NCBI GenBank assembly: GCA_002429385.1
Contig: DIZL01000081.1
Span: 1 to 23,609 of the forward strand
Length of the DNA: 23,609 nucleotides
Direction: 5' to 3'
DNA from: Prolixibacteraceae bacterium UBA6029
GTDB taxonomy: Bacteria; Bacteroidota; Bacteroidia; Bacteroidales; Prolixibacteraceae
This document shows, one piece after another, positions 1 to 9,080 of the stretch (position 1 is the first letter of the stretch; the number at the start of each line of letters is the position of its first letter). The notes below the pieces were generated by a model, which was not told the DNA's origin, made no database searches, and was given only the letters and a program-made list of their open reading frames with translations. The position numbers were made by a program, and so were the translations under genes.

Positions 1-114
1 TTTTGATTCCCGGATCACAAATGCTGAAATCTATTGTCAAACAGGTGAATTTATGTAACTGTTGCAGTGTATATTCTGTAAAGGAGGTATAATTAAAAAA
101 GAAAGGAGAACCGT

Positions 115-330
115 ATGACCGAAAGTGTTTACAAAATTATTGAATTGGTAGGATCGAGCAGCGAATCGTGGGAGAAAGCTGCACAAAATGCAATTACAAA
201 AGCTTCCGAATCGCTGCGTGAACTGCGAATTGCTGAGGTAGTCTCTATGGATCTGACCATTAAGGATGGTAAGATTGAAAGCTATCGGACCAAACTGAAG
301 GTGTCGTTCAAGTTTGAAGGTCACCACTAG
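115..330 (+). CDS. Dodecin-like small protein lacking the usual flavin-stacking residues
   Basis: This 71-residue protein has the length and layout of dodecins, small proteins that form dodecameric shells and store or buffer flavins. A first strand (YKIIELVG) is followed by a helix with the conserved SWEKAAQNAI stretch, then strands ending IESYRTKLKVSFKFE. An AGGAG ribosome-binding site at 104-108 fixes the ATG at 115. Aligned by eye with Halobacterium dodecin, the Trp that stacks on the flavin is Ile39 here and the flavin-contacting Gln is Arg58. The fold assignment is therefore firm but flavin binding is doubtful. The gene stands alone, ending just before a strong terminator, with the convergent GH2 gene beyond it. 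Confidence 0.88.
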   Translation: MTESVYKIIELVGSSSESWEKAAQNAITKASESLRELRIAEVVSMDLTIKDGKIESYRTKLKVSFKFEGHH

Positions 331-359
331 GGTCATGTTTGCCAAAGGCGAGCAACAAA

Positions 360-397
360 AAAAGCGGGTAATCTGCCGATGCAGAATACCCGCTTTT
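360..397. terminator. Bidirectional intrinsic terminator
   Basis: A perfect 11-bp stem (AAAAGCGGGTA at 360-370 with TACCCGCTTTT at 387-397) encloses a second small stem, CTGC/GCAG at 373-376 and 381-384. The A and T tails flanking the GC-rich core make it work on both strands. It lies between the convergent dodecin-like gene (ends 330) and the GH2 gene (ends 415), so it can end both transcripts. Confidence 0.9.
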
Positions 398-414
398 GAT
401 TGTATATAGGTCTT

Positions 415-2892
415 TTATAGTTTTGTAGTCACAACCAGATCAGCTCCTGTGAGTCCTGCGGATTCAGCTTTTAGCTTAATTTCTCCGGCATTGCCTTTTG
501 GTCTTAAGATCACCAGGCATCGCCCGTTGAAGCTTGACACGGCAGGTGTACGCATGCTTTTCATGTCTTTCGGATTCCCATTTTCGACGGCAGCCAGTTC
601 GCCCGCACCTTCGATCTTAAACTGAACGGGCAGGTTCGCATCGGGAACAAGATTACCGGCTTCATCCACCACTTCAACAGTCACATAGGAAAGATCATTA
701 CGGCTGGCTTTTAGTTCTGGGCGATCAGCCACAAGCCTGACCTTAGCCGGTTTCCCGGTTGTCTTCAGAATTTTGGTCCCCATTTCCTTGCCATCCTGTA
801 AGGCTATGGCCTTTAATTCCCCTGCTTCGTAAGGAACTTCGAAGGTGGCCGTCAGTTTTGTTTCAGGAGAAACGGCTTTTGTGCCGAGAACTTTCCCGTT
901 CAGCTCCAGCCTCACCTGGGGATAATCGGAATACACGCTGACCTGAAGTGTCTTGCCTTCCTGGCCTGCCCAGTTCCAGGATTGCCGTTCATCGGGCCAT
1001 CCCCAGTAACTGACGGTTTCTTTCATTCCGGCAGGAACAGGTGCATGAACAGCCATTTCGAGGCTACTGATTTTCCAGACCACATCGCGGAAGTAGGATT
1101 GCGGCTTCTTGAACCCACAAATATCGATATCGCCGCAATAGGAATTGTACCAGGGCCAGTCGATCGAAAACTGATCTTTACCGCCTGTGTTGATCAGAGA
1201 ATGGCCGATTCCCGATTCGCCCAGGTAATCCATTGCGGTCCAGACAAAATCGCCTAGTACGTAAGTGTGTTTTTCTACCATTTGCCAATTTTCAAGCGCT
1301 TCCTTTGGAACAGATTCAGTCCCAACCATCATGCGTTTTGGAAATGCTTCATGATCGCTTTCGTAATGGCGCCATTGATAATTGTACCCCCCCACATCCA
1401 ATAGTGCAAAGGCAGGAATAGTAGCATCCCAGGTTTTTGCTTTATTGTCCCAGAACTCACAAATGGCTTCGGTTACAGGACGAGTGGTATCCAACTTCTT
1501 AATGATGGAGCTTAAATCTTTCATAATTATAAGACCTGATGAATCGGCACGTTCGGGAATTTCGTTCCCAATGCTCCAGAGAATAACGGAAGGGTGGTTG
1601 CGGTCGCGTCTTACCATGGCTTCCAGATCCTGCTGATGGTATTTTCCGAAATAATTGCTGTAGTCATCAGGGTTTTTAGGCTTCTGCCACTGGTCAAACG
1701 CCTCATCGATAACTAATACACCCAGGCGGTCACAGGCATCCAGAAATTGAGACGATGGGGGATTGTGACTGGTACGGATGGCATTGAAGCCGAACTTTTT
1801 CATCAGTTCCACCCGGCGTTCTTCTGCACGGTCGATAGTAGCCGATCCCAGTGGACCATTGTCATGGTGCATGCAGCCGCCTTTAAGAAGAACACGTTCA
1901 CCGTTCAGCAGGAAGCCTTTTTCTGCGCTGAATTCAATAGAGCGTATCCCAAAGATGGTGGTTTTCTGATCGACCACGATTCCTTTGTACCTGATTTCGC
2001 TGATTGCCTTATAGAGTTTTGGCGAATCGCACGACCAGCGGGATGGTGTTTTAACTTCAATCGTCTGTTCCGCTTCAGCATTCTTTCCTGAAATGGTTTT
2101 CAGGGCTGATTCGGTTTGACCGACAACCGTTCCATCGGGAGAGATAAGCTGTGTCGAAACGTTAACTTCCACATCTCCGGAAGTGATGTTGTTCACCGTA
2201 GTTTTTATCTTTACGGTAGCCTTGTCGGCTGAAACATCAGGAGTAGTAATACAGGTTCCCCAGACAGGGATGTTTACCAAATCAGTAATCTGTAAGGTGA
2301 CATGGCGGTAAATGCCCGATCCGCTATACCAGCGGCTGTTTTTGCCGGGATTGTTTACCCATACTGCCAGTACGTTCTTTGCTCCGGCTGGTTTCAGATA
2401 CGGAGTCATATCGTACGTGAAGGGAGTGTACCCATTGGCATGAAAGCCGAGGTGCTGTCCGTTAATCCACACATTGGCTTCCATATATACCCCATCGAAA
2501 CAGATTTGTACCTGTTTGTTTTTTGCAGATTGATCCAGGGTGAATGTTTTTCGATACCAGCCCATGCCTCCTTTGACATGGCCTGTAGAACCTTTGCCTT
2601 CGCTGTCTTCGGTGAATGGACCAATTTGTTTCTTCCCTGCAACCAAAGGCAAGTCTTCGATGCTCCAGTCATGAGGGAGGTCTACATTTCTCCAATTCGA
2701 ATCATCAAAAACAACTGAATCAGCATGTCGCACAATGCCTGACATGAACTTCCACCCCGAATCGAAATTCTGTTCACGTTTGGTGAAATCGGTCTTTGAA
2801 TTGCTGCACGAGGATGAAACGGTTAGGATCGAAAAAAATAGTATAAGCCTGATGGAGATTTGACTCCATTTGTTTCGAATTTGTCTTTTCAT
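415..2892 (-). CDS. Glycoside hydrolase family 2 lipoprotein (beta-galactosidase-like)
   Basis: An 825-residue exported GH2 enzyme that probably hydrolyses terminal beta-linked galactose or a related sugar from glycans. An N-terminal hydrophobic segment ends in a lipobox (VSSSC, Cys29), so it is probably an acylated lipoprotein. Next come the GH2 sugar-binding jelly roll (about 40-205), an Ig-like domain (about 210-315) and the TIM barrel (about 320-620). The family acid/base lies in the WSIGNE motif (Glu444) and the nucleophile in GTES (Glu526). The C-terminal part looks like DUF4982 plus a further Ig-like domain, as in Bacteroidota GH2 enzymes. Only 4 nt separate its start from the upstream esterase stop, so the two are co-transcribed. 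Exact substrate cannot be read from sequence; beta-galactosidase is the best guess. Confidence 0.9.
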   Translation of the reverse strand: MKRQIRNKWSQISIRLILFFSILTVSSSCSNSKTDFTKREQNFDSGWKFMSGIVRHADSVVFDDSNWRNVDLPHDWSIEDLPLVAGKKQIGPFTEDSEGKGSTGHVKGGMGWYRKTFTLDQSAKNKQVQICFDGVYMEANVWINGQHLGFHANGYTPFTYDMTPYLKPAGAKNVLAVWVNNPGKNSRWYSGSGIYRHVTLQITDLVNIPVWGTCITTPDVSADKATVKIKTTVNNITSGDVEVNVSTQLISPDGTVVGQTESALKTISGKNAEAEQTIEVKTPSRWSCDSPKLYKAISEIRYKGIVVDQKTTIFGIRSIEFSAEKGFLLNGERVLLKGGCMHHDNGPLGSATIDRAEERRVELMKKFGFNAIRTSHNPPSSQFLDACDRLGVLVIDEAFDQWQKPKNPDDYSNYFGKYHQQDLEAMVRRDRNHPSVILWSIGNEIPERADSSGLIIMKDLSSIIKKLDTTRPVTEAICEFWDNKAKTWDATIPAFALLDVGGYNYQWRHYESDHEAFPKRMMVGTESVPKEALENWQMVEKHTYVLGDFVWTAMDYLGESGIGHSLINTGGKDQFSIDWPWYNSYCGDIDICGFKKPQSYFRDVVWKISSLEMAVHAPVPAGMKETVSYWGWPDERQSWNWAGQEGKTLQVSVYSDYPQVRLELNGKVLGTKAVSPETKLTATFEVPYEAGELKAIALQDGKEMGTKILKTTGKPAKVRLVADRPELKASRNDLSYVTVEVVDEAGNLVPDANLPVQFKIEGAGELAAVENGNPKDMKSMRTPAVSSFNGRCLVILRPKGNAGEIKLKAESAGLTGADLVVTTKL

Positions 2893-2896
2893 GGCT

Positions 2897-4285
2897 TTAC
2901 CATTTATCCGTACGGAATGGGGCCAATGGCAATCCTTCCGTACTGAAAACGTCAGGCATGGAAGTGTTATCGAAGCAGAACCTTACAGCAACAGGTACTT
3001 TCACCAATTTGGAAGAAAGTACAATGTTATTTCCATCCATTTTGGCGGTTGCAGGAACAAAATTCTTGTCATCACCTGCAATCAGAAATTGTGCAGGTGT
3101 CTTTCCTGTTGATTTTAACCCGGTGGTTACATTGCTGAATGTCAGCCTGACTTTGTCCTTGGTAACCTGCATTGATTGAAATGCCGGGCTTTTGTAAGCG
3201 ACAATGTTTTGTTTATAGGTTTCAGCTAATGCATAATTGGCAAGGCGTTTACCAACGTCCAGCTTGTTCTTGGGGTGAATGTCCTTAATGTTGTCAACAA
3301 GATCCGAAATAACGACCATGCCGGTATTTGGAACGGTCTTGGTTACCATTTCTTCCTGTTCGCGGACGTATTGTGATGTTCCTTTGTCGCCGTAATTGTA
3401 GGGAGCAATTTGTACCAGGTAGAATGGAAAGTCTTTTTTGAAGTCTGCACGCCAGTTCTCGATGAGTGTTTTCATCAGCGACGAATAGATCGGATAGTTT
3501 GAGCAGTTTGCTTCGCCCTGGTACCAGATTGCGCCTGCAATCCCGTAGGGAACGATTGGTGCAATCATCGAATTGTACAGTGTTCCCGGTGCACTTGGCC
3601 ACCAGTCATAATGCTCAGTTATTTTGGACTTGTTCAACTCAGGATTGTTTTCGATCCTGCTTTTTTCGATCCATACTTCAGCAGGAGTTCCCCCCCATGC
3701 TGAAACGATGATACCGACAGGAACATTTAGTTTCTGTTGCAATTCGCGGGCAAAGAAGTATCCTGTTGCACTCGTGGCGCGCATGGTTTCGGGAGTACAC
3801 ATGGTCCAGGTGGCTTCACAGGTTTGCTGTGGGTACTCTGCACCAATTTTTTGTACATGGAAAATACGGATATTCGGGTTATTGGCTTTTGAGGCTTCCT
3901 CTTCACCATTAATCAGCTTCCAGTTGACACTCATTTCCATGTTCGACTGTCCGCTGCAAATCCATACTTCGCCAAGCATTACATTTTTCAGTTCTGCGTT
4001 GCCGCTTCCTAAAATCTTAATGGAGTAGGGGCCTCCTGCACCAATGGTTTGAATGCTGGTTTTCCATTCCGAAGAGTTGTCGGCTTTTACTTTTACAGTG
4101 TCTTTCGTGTTCCAGCTGGCAACAATTTTTACTGTTTCACCCGGTCCTGCCCAGCCCCAGATGGCTACTTTCGAATTTTGCTGCAGCACCATGTTGTCTG
4201 AAAAGACAGATGGGAAAGTGATTTTCCCGAACATATTCATACTGAATATGGAAAGAATTACCAGTGTTAATAAGAAGTGTTTCAT
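2897..4285 (-). CDS. Sialate O-acetylesterase-like SGNH esterase
   Basis: A 462-residue secreted carbohydrate esterase of the SGNH/GDSL superfamily that removes acetyl groups from sugars. Residues 1-20 form a signal peptide. A beta-rich N-terminal segment precedes the nucleophile block CSGQSNMEM (Ser114). The oxyanion block GGTPAEVW and the GAIWYQGEAN block follow, and the DIHPKNK stretch carries the expected catalytic Asp/His pair. Length and motif order match the SASA family common in Bacteroidota polysaccharide loci. It sits 4 nt upstream of the GH2 gene and 168 nt downstream of the GH43-like gene on the same strand. Deacetylation probably opens the glycan for the two hydrolases. Xylan, pectin or host-glycan acetyl groups are all possible targets. 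Confidence 0.88.
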   Translation of the reverse strand: MKHFLLTLVILSIFSMNMFGKITFPSVFSDNMVLQQNSKVAIWGWAGPGETVKIVASWNTKDTVKVKADNSSEWKTSIQTIGAGGPYSIKILGSGNAELKNVMLGEVWICSGQSNMEMSVNWKLINGEEEASKANNPNIRIFHVQKIGAEYPQQTCEATWTMCTPETMRATSATGYFFARELQQKLNVPVGIIVSAWGGTPAEVWIEKSRIENNPELNKSKITEHYDWWPSAPGTLYNSMIAPIVPYGIAGAIWYQGEANCSNYPIYSSLMKTLIENWRADFKKDFPFYLVQIAPYNYGDKGTSQYVREQEEMVTKTVPNTGMVVISDLVDNIKDIHPKNKLDVGKRLANYALAETYKQNIVAYKSPAFQSMQVTKDKVRLTFSNVTTGLKSTGKTPAQFLIAGDDKNFVPATAKMDGNNIVLSSKLVKVPVAVRFCFDNTSMPDVFSTEGLPLAPFRTDKW

Positions 4286-4453
4286 TGGATTGTGGTTTAT
4301 TGTTTATGAATAAATTTTAGTTTTGTTACTTTATATCCTGATTATAAATCGTTGCTTTAATCTTCTTCCCCCCGTCTGGGTCGGGCAGGTAATGACTCTT
4401 TCCCCTTTTCTCATTGTCTCCCATTCTCCTTTTTCCAGTTTCCTTTTTCCTAT

Positions 4454-5578
4454 TTATAGTCTCCACGAATCTTTCCAGCGAATAACCGTCTTGTCCCCTT
4501 CAAACTCAACTGGCAACCAGATATAACGGCCATCTATTGGATTCTCCGGATTCCAGCGATCGCCCATGTAAATATAACAATCTTTTTTGCCTTGTACCTG
4601 CAATACATAGGTGCATTGTGAATGAAATGTCAATTCAGAGTCTTTGCCCATTGCAGGATTGCCGAGTTCAGTCCAGTTGCCGAAAATCTGATCAGCAACA
4701 GCCGAACGTGCTGCATTGGGATCCCATCCGGTGCAGTCAGAAGCGATAATGTAATATTTTCCTTCACGTTTAAACAATGTTACGCCTTCCATATATCTTC
4801 CCGAAAACAACCTGAAATACTTGCCTGAGTAAGACAGATAATCGTCGCTGAGTTTTGAAATCTGTAAGGTGCTGTTTTCTTCGGAAGAATAGATGTGGTA
4901 AGCCGAACCATCCTCATCCACAAACAGGTTCATGTCGCGTGCCATTTGTCCGCCCTTAAAATCACGGCCCAGCAGATTAATTGAATCTGGTGGAGCAGGC
5001 AGGCAACCCTTGCCGCCGCAATACGAGGCTTTAACTGTTGAAGCTACCGGTTTTTTATGAAAGGATTGCACATTGACGGGCCAGTAACCTGCATTCGGGC
5101 GAAAACTTTTCAAATAAGTAAAAGGACCCGCTGGACTATCGCTCACAGCAACACCACTTCGGGCGGCTTCATATCCCTTATCTTTCAGTTCGAGGTGAAA
5201 CCACATCACGTATTTATGGGTCTTTGCATTGTAAATTACCTTTGGGCGTTCGAGGACGCAGCCTTTGGAAATGTCGCTGAGCGGATCAGTTTCATTCACT
5301 TTCAGAGCGATTCCTTCGTCTTTCCAGTTGTATAGGTCACGCGATGAATAGCAGCTAACTCCAACTTGTGCTGAATTTCCGATTTTGCCACCCACTTTGT
5401 ACTCACCATACCAGTAATAAACACCCTGATGAAAAAGTATTCCGCCGCCATGAGCATTAATATGTTTGCCGTTATTGTCTTTCCAGATTTCACCTGGGGT
5501 AAACTGTTTTAAGGATTGCGCGTTTAAGTTAAGAACGCAAATAATGGCGAGAATAAACAATTGTAAACTTCTAATCAT
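4454..5578 (-). CDS. GH43-like secreted glycoside hydrolase (subfamily 24/34 type)
   Basis: A 374-residue secreted five-bladed propeller enzyme, with a signal peptide over residues 1-20 (cleavage near NAQ). The AHGGGIL...YYWYGE segment (42-59), ERPKVIYN (110-117) and RYMEGVTLF (261-269) match the GH43 branch that holds exo-beta-1,3-galactanases and galactofuranosidase/arabinofuranosidase relatives. Glu264 is the likely acid. HSQC (319-322) puts Gln321 where other GH43 members have the base Asp, a substitution I recall from the galactanase subgroup. The subfamily is assigned by eye, so activity is an inference. The stop lies 168 nt before the esterase start. With the GH2 enzyme it would suit stepwise breakdown of a galactose-rich glycan such as arabinogalactan. 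Confidence 0.82.
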   Translation of the reverse strand: MIRSLQLFILAIICVLNLNAQSLKQFTPGEIWKDNNGKHINAHGGGILFHQGVYYWYGEYKVGGKIGNSAQVGVSCYSSRDLYNWKDEGIALKVNETDPLSDISKGCVLERPKVIYNAKTHKYVMWFHLELKDKGYEAARSGVAVSDSPAGPFTYLKSFRPNAGYWPVNVQSFHKKPVASTVKASYCGGKGCLPAPPDSINLLGRDFKGGQMARDMNLFVDEDGSAYHIYSSEENSTLQISKLSDDYLSYSGKYFRLFSGRYMEGVTLFKREGKYYIIASDCTGWDPNAARSAVADQIFGNWTELGNPAMGKDSELTFHSQCTYVLQVQGKKDCYIYMGDRWNPENPIDGRYIWLPVEFEGDKTVIRWKDSWRL

Positions 5579-5719
5579 ATTGGCTTGGCTAGGTTTTAAA
5601 CAATTCTGATTGTAAAGTTAAACGGTTCCATTAAATCAACAAGAGAAAATATGGGAAATGGAATGAATAAGATTAGAATCAAAGGTTGAAATATACCATT
5701 TGTTTGATCGAAATAAAGA

Positions 5720-8578
5720 TCAGTAGATTGAATTTAGATTTAGGCTAAAGAGTAACTGGAATTTCATCTGTCCGGTTTCAGGAATATAAATGGACCTTAT
5801 TCCTGCATCAAAAGGGGAAACAAAATTAAACAAGCGGAAATCCATGCTAAGGTCTATCCCCGTGGATGAAAATACTGAGGGGACCATCAGATCTTTACTT
5901 TGGGCGTAATCATAGAAAACAGCTGTCTTAACTCTTTTGATATATATGAAGTGTCCGAGCTGCCAGTCAGGCGAAAACAAAGGCATGGAATAAAGAGCAG
6001 AAAAGCTTGCAAGTTGATTCCTGAAAATCTGATCATAACCCCGGGGAAGAATGATAAAGTCAGAAAATGTATAGTCAGGTTCAGTCTTTTTCTGGTATGC
6101 TCCATATAACCGGAGACCATGATGTCTTGCAATACCCGGAAAATCAAGTATTGTCTGCATAGCAAATATCGAATTACTACTACTTTCAAAAGGAGTATTA
6201 TTAAAATTAAATTGGATCAACTGGCCAAAACGTGGATAGATATCCCGATTGGAAGTATTCATTAAGTTTGAAGCCTGAAATGCATATTCGGTTATAACAA
6301 GATGATTATGGGTAAAACTTAGTGGGACAGATTCATCCATTTTCAAATACTTATAGTTCATAGTTACCGAGGGTTGAATGGTCCGTATCCAGATGTTGTG
6401 AGTCCACCGAAGTGGTAATCGCAGTCCTGTCGAAACATTCAATTCTTTCCACTTTATCTGTATGGTATCCTTCCGGTTATTCACTTCGATATCCCGTCGA
6501 TCACCGTAATCCATATTAAAGTCAATAGCCGGGTATAAACTTTGGTTACTCATGGATAGAACATACTTGCCTGTTTGCTGATTTCTGTCCCACAAATATC
6601 CCAGAGTTGTGATATTTGTCCCCAGCAGATTTTGTGAAAGGAGTGTCACTCCAGGCGATGCTGTAATATTCTGGAAGTCAATGCCAACTGGTGTCCAACT
6701 GTGAAAATTGAATAGGTTCCATACCTTCCTGTAAGGCCTTGATTTGTAGTTAACATTAGGCACCGAATCCGTATTGAAAATAAAGTTTTCTTGTTGCGTA
6801 AGCTTTTCAGCTATGGGGAATGCACTTTTGACAGGAACCGAAATCTGTTTCCATTTCTTCGAATTTAACGGTTCTTTTACTAGCTGATAACCGTCGGCTG
6901 TATACTTTGAATAAATGATGTTTGACTGGTCATCGGTTAAACAGGCGTCCGATGCACCGAAACGGGCCGAGGTGATCCGGGAAACCTGGTGAGTCTGCCT
7001 GTCGAGGGAATAAATATTGTCGGTTCCATTGTAAGAACCTGTATAAATGATGTGATTGCCATAGAATGATGGCCTTTTCATTTCCAGGAATGAATAGGGC
7101 ATTAGTAATTTAAACTTACTGGTTTCAGGATCTATCAGCGCCAGACTGTTCCCTTTTTTCCCGACAACCACCGCAACAATCGACTTACCGTCATCAGCCC
7201 AACAGGGATGGATAAAAAGCAGGTTTTCAGGGGTGCTGATTCTTTTGATCAGGCTACCATCCTTCGAATTCAGAATTACAAGGAAATACGAATTATCAAG
7301 GGTAATGTCAACGGCAACAATGAACTTTCCATCACGGGTTACCGATGGAGCATAGTATCGGGTTTTGTGAGTAAGTTGTTTGATTATCCTCGTCTTGAAA
7401 TTGAAGGCTTTTATCACCCTATAATCACGGAATGACCATCTGGGATCATTCGTCATTTCTGACCAGTATAGAATACTGTCACTGACCGACATCGATTCTG
7501 ACATGTAATTTGCACCTGTTATAAACAGTGTCTCTTCATGTCCATTCCTACTCAAACACACCACTTTCGTCAGATCATCCAATGATGATTTTACAGCCAC
7601 AATCAAACTGTCCCTGAAAATAACTGGCAGATTGTAATTGGTGTATTTTTTCCCGGAGGCTTTTGACAGGACCTGATACTCATTTTCCTTAATCTGATGA
7701 TCCTGCTTCAGCCACCTATCCTTTAGCTCTGAGGTCAGTGAATAATACAGTCCGTATTTATTTAAGCCGGTTTGTCTTTTCAATTCTGAAGAAAATGGAA
7801 CAAGGGAATAAGGATGCCTGCCAACATTACTCAGAACCTTGCTCCACAGATCAGATCCGTATTTTTCTCTGGATAAGCCTACCAGATGATATCCGAGTTC
7901 ATATACACCGGGCACAAAATCCCGGTATGATCCACCGGTTGCTTTTTCATAGGAATAGATGCCTTTCTGAACAAACTGAGCCCGAATGCGCATCTCGAAG
8001 GAGGGAGTTCTTCCCCGTCCGGTGTGATGCAATGCAGTTTCCATGGCAGTAGCATCCCCTTCAAGGAACCAGATTGGGACAAAAAGAGCGATGGGAGCAA
8101 AAGTGCCCTGTTCACCCAGTACAAAGGACAAAGCTTTTGTGAAACCATGATTGACTGCTGAAAACTGGGAAGCATGCCTGAATTCATGAATAATCAGCTG
8201 GTCGATCCAATCCTGTGGATAGATATCCTGGGAAGGAGTTGTAAATATGTCAAATCGACGAGGTGCATAGGGTGTCACCGAACTTGGAATGGTGGTCTGA
8301 TCATGCAGGATGAGCGGCATTCGGGGAACAAATGAACTGATGGTCCGGCTATCAGGATAGTAATTGTATTCAAGACTGTTCGCAATATATTGGGCATGCC
8401 TTTCAAAGGTGAGCGGATAGATGACCTTGAAATTTGGCGTTTTAATCTGCCTCCATTTAACAGACGCCGGATCTATACCAGCTACATAATACTGGCCCTG
8501 GCATACCGGAATGGTTATATATAGAACGCTGAAGAATGCTATTGCAAACTTGAAATAATAGTTTCGTAAAATCGACAT
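5720..8578 (-). CDS. Outer-membrane protein: HExxH peptidase-like domain, TolB/WD40-like propeller, C-terminal beta-barrel
   Basis: A 952-residue protein with a signal peptide (residues 1-28). Residues about 40-290 form a gluzincin-like domain. It has a zinc motif HEFRH (131-135) and a downstream Glu in WFLEGDA (Glu173), the arrangement of peptidase-MA-type proteases. Residues about 310-620 hold repeated blade-like segments (for example YYAPSVTRDGKFIVA, HPCWADDGKSIVAV) typical of a TolB-like propeller. The last ~320 residues alternate like a transmembrane barrel and end in an aromatic residue (Tyr952), as outer-membrane proteins do. The architecture recurs in Bacteroidota, but I know of no assigned function. 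A surface or periplasmic protease is a reasonable inference because both zinc-site motifs are intact. Confidence 0.8.
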   Translation of the reverse strand: MSILRNYYFKFAIAFFSVLYITIPVCQGQYYVAGIDPASVKWRQIKTPNFKVIYPLTFERHAQYIANSLEYNYYPDSRTISSFVPRMPLILHDQTTIPSSVTPYAPRRFDIFTTPSQDIYPQDWIDQLIIHEFRHASQFSAVNHGFTKALSFVLGEQGTFAPIALFVPIWFLEGDATAMETALHHTGRGRTPSFEMRIRAQFVQKGIYSYEKATGGSYRDFVPGVYELGYHLVGLSREKYGSDLWSKVLSNVGRHPYSLVPFSSELKRQTGLNKYGLYYSLTSELKDRWLKQDHQIKENEYQVLSKASGKKYTNYNLPVIFRDSLIVAVKSSLDDLTKVVCLSRNGHEETLFITGANYMSESMSVSDSILYWSEMTNDPRWSFRDYRVIKAFNFKTRIIKQLTHKTRYYAPSVTRDGKFIVAVDITLDNSYFLVILNSKDGSLIKRISTPENLLFIHPCWADDGKSIVAVVVGKKGNSLALIDPETSKFKLLMPYSFLEMKRPSFYGNHIIYTGSYNGTDNIYSLDRQTHQVSRITSARFGASDACLTDDQSNIIYSKYTADGYQLVKEPLNSKKWKQISVPVKSAFPIAEKLTQQENFIFNTDSVPNVNYKSRPYRKVWNLFNFHSWTPVGIDFQNITASPGVTLLSQNLLGTNITTLGYLWDRNQQTGKYVLSMSNQSLYPAIDFNMDYGDRRDIEVNNRKDTIQIKWKELNVSTGLRLPLRWTHNIWIRTIQPSVTMNYKYLKMDESVPLSFTHNHLVITEYAFQASNLMNTSNRDIYPRFGQLIQFNFNNTPFESSSNSIFAMQTILDFPGIARHHGLRLYGAYQKKTEPDYTFSDFIILPRGYDQIFRNQLASFSALYSMPLFSPDWQLGHFIYIKRVKTAVFYDYAQSKDLMVPSVFSSTGIDLSMDFRLFNFVSPFDAGIRSIYIPETGQMKFQLLFSLNLNSIY

Positions 8579-8612
8579 AATGAATCAATCGTATCAGGGA
8601 TTTCCCAGACAG

Positions 8613-8643
8613 AAAAGATAGATATTATTATTTTCAAATACAA
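8613..8643 (-). promoter_or_regulatory. Candidate Bacteroidota promoter for the propeller-barrel gene
   Basis: Read on the minus strand, a TTG (complement of CAA at 8641-8643) lies exactly 20 nt upstream of TATCTTTT (complement of 8613-8620). This is close to the Bacteroidota TTTG / TAnnTTTG pair. Transcription would begin near 8606, giving a ~28-nt leader before the ATG at 8578. Confidence 0.45.
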
Positions 8644-8745
8644 CAAAAACCAAGGTTTATCTTTACTCGATCTGAACATTTTAAGTTCTTACAACCCAGC
8701 CAATGATTGTATATAAAAACCATTAATATCTATAAGGGGAGTCAT

Positions 8746-9048
8746 TTAGAATATCTTGTATTTCTGTTCTTCCTGAGGCACAAAGAATTCTACTTTACCG
8801 CACTTCGGACAGGTATACAAATCAAAGGTTTCTTTACTGGTAAATACTCCGGTCAGAAATCCTTCATGAAAACTGAAGTTTCCCGAAAAACGCATAGGCA
8901 CAGTACATCGTAAACAATCGATTTTCCTGCTTCCAGGCGTGAACTCCTTAATATCGACAATTTGTTTCTCGGCAAAACTATAGTTGCAGTTCCAGCACAA
9001 ATCAAAATCATCTTCCACTTCAGACTGGCATTTCGGACATGTTTTCAT
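8746..9048 (-). CDS. Small double zinc-ribbon protein
   Basis: A 100-residue cytosolic protein with four CxxC knuckles. CPKC and CWNC (residues 4-7 and about 18-21) form one N-terminal zinc ribbon. CLRC (about 45-48) and CPKC near residue 80 form a second, split by a ~30-residue insert. There is no signal peptide or membrane segment. The last residues are polar and charged (VPQEEQKYKIF). The start lies 32 nt after the CPBP protease stop on the same strand, so both may share a transcript. I cannot name a family beyond zinc ribbon; binding to nucleic acid or protein is plausible but unsupported. Confidence 0.75.
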   Translation of the reverse strand: MKTCPKCQSEVEDDFDLCWNCNYSFAEKQIVDIKEFTPGSRKIDCLRCTVPMRFSGNFSFHEGFLTGVFTSKETFDLYTCPKCGKVEFFVPQEEQKYKIF

Positions 9049-9080
9049 GCTTAAATAGGAATAGTTTGTACTTGATAAAT

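Noticed and set aside
759..2718. Plus-strand open frames opposite the GH2 gene
   Set aside because: They are short, lack family features and mirror a strongly coding minus strand, so they are shadows.
4286..4453. Possible gene or terminator in the GH43-esterase spacer
   Set aside because: The stretch is pyrimidine-rich with no stable stem and no supported ORF; nothing can be called.
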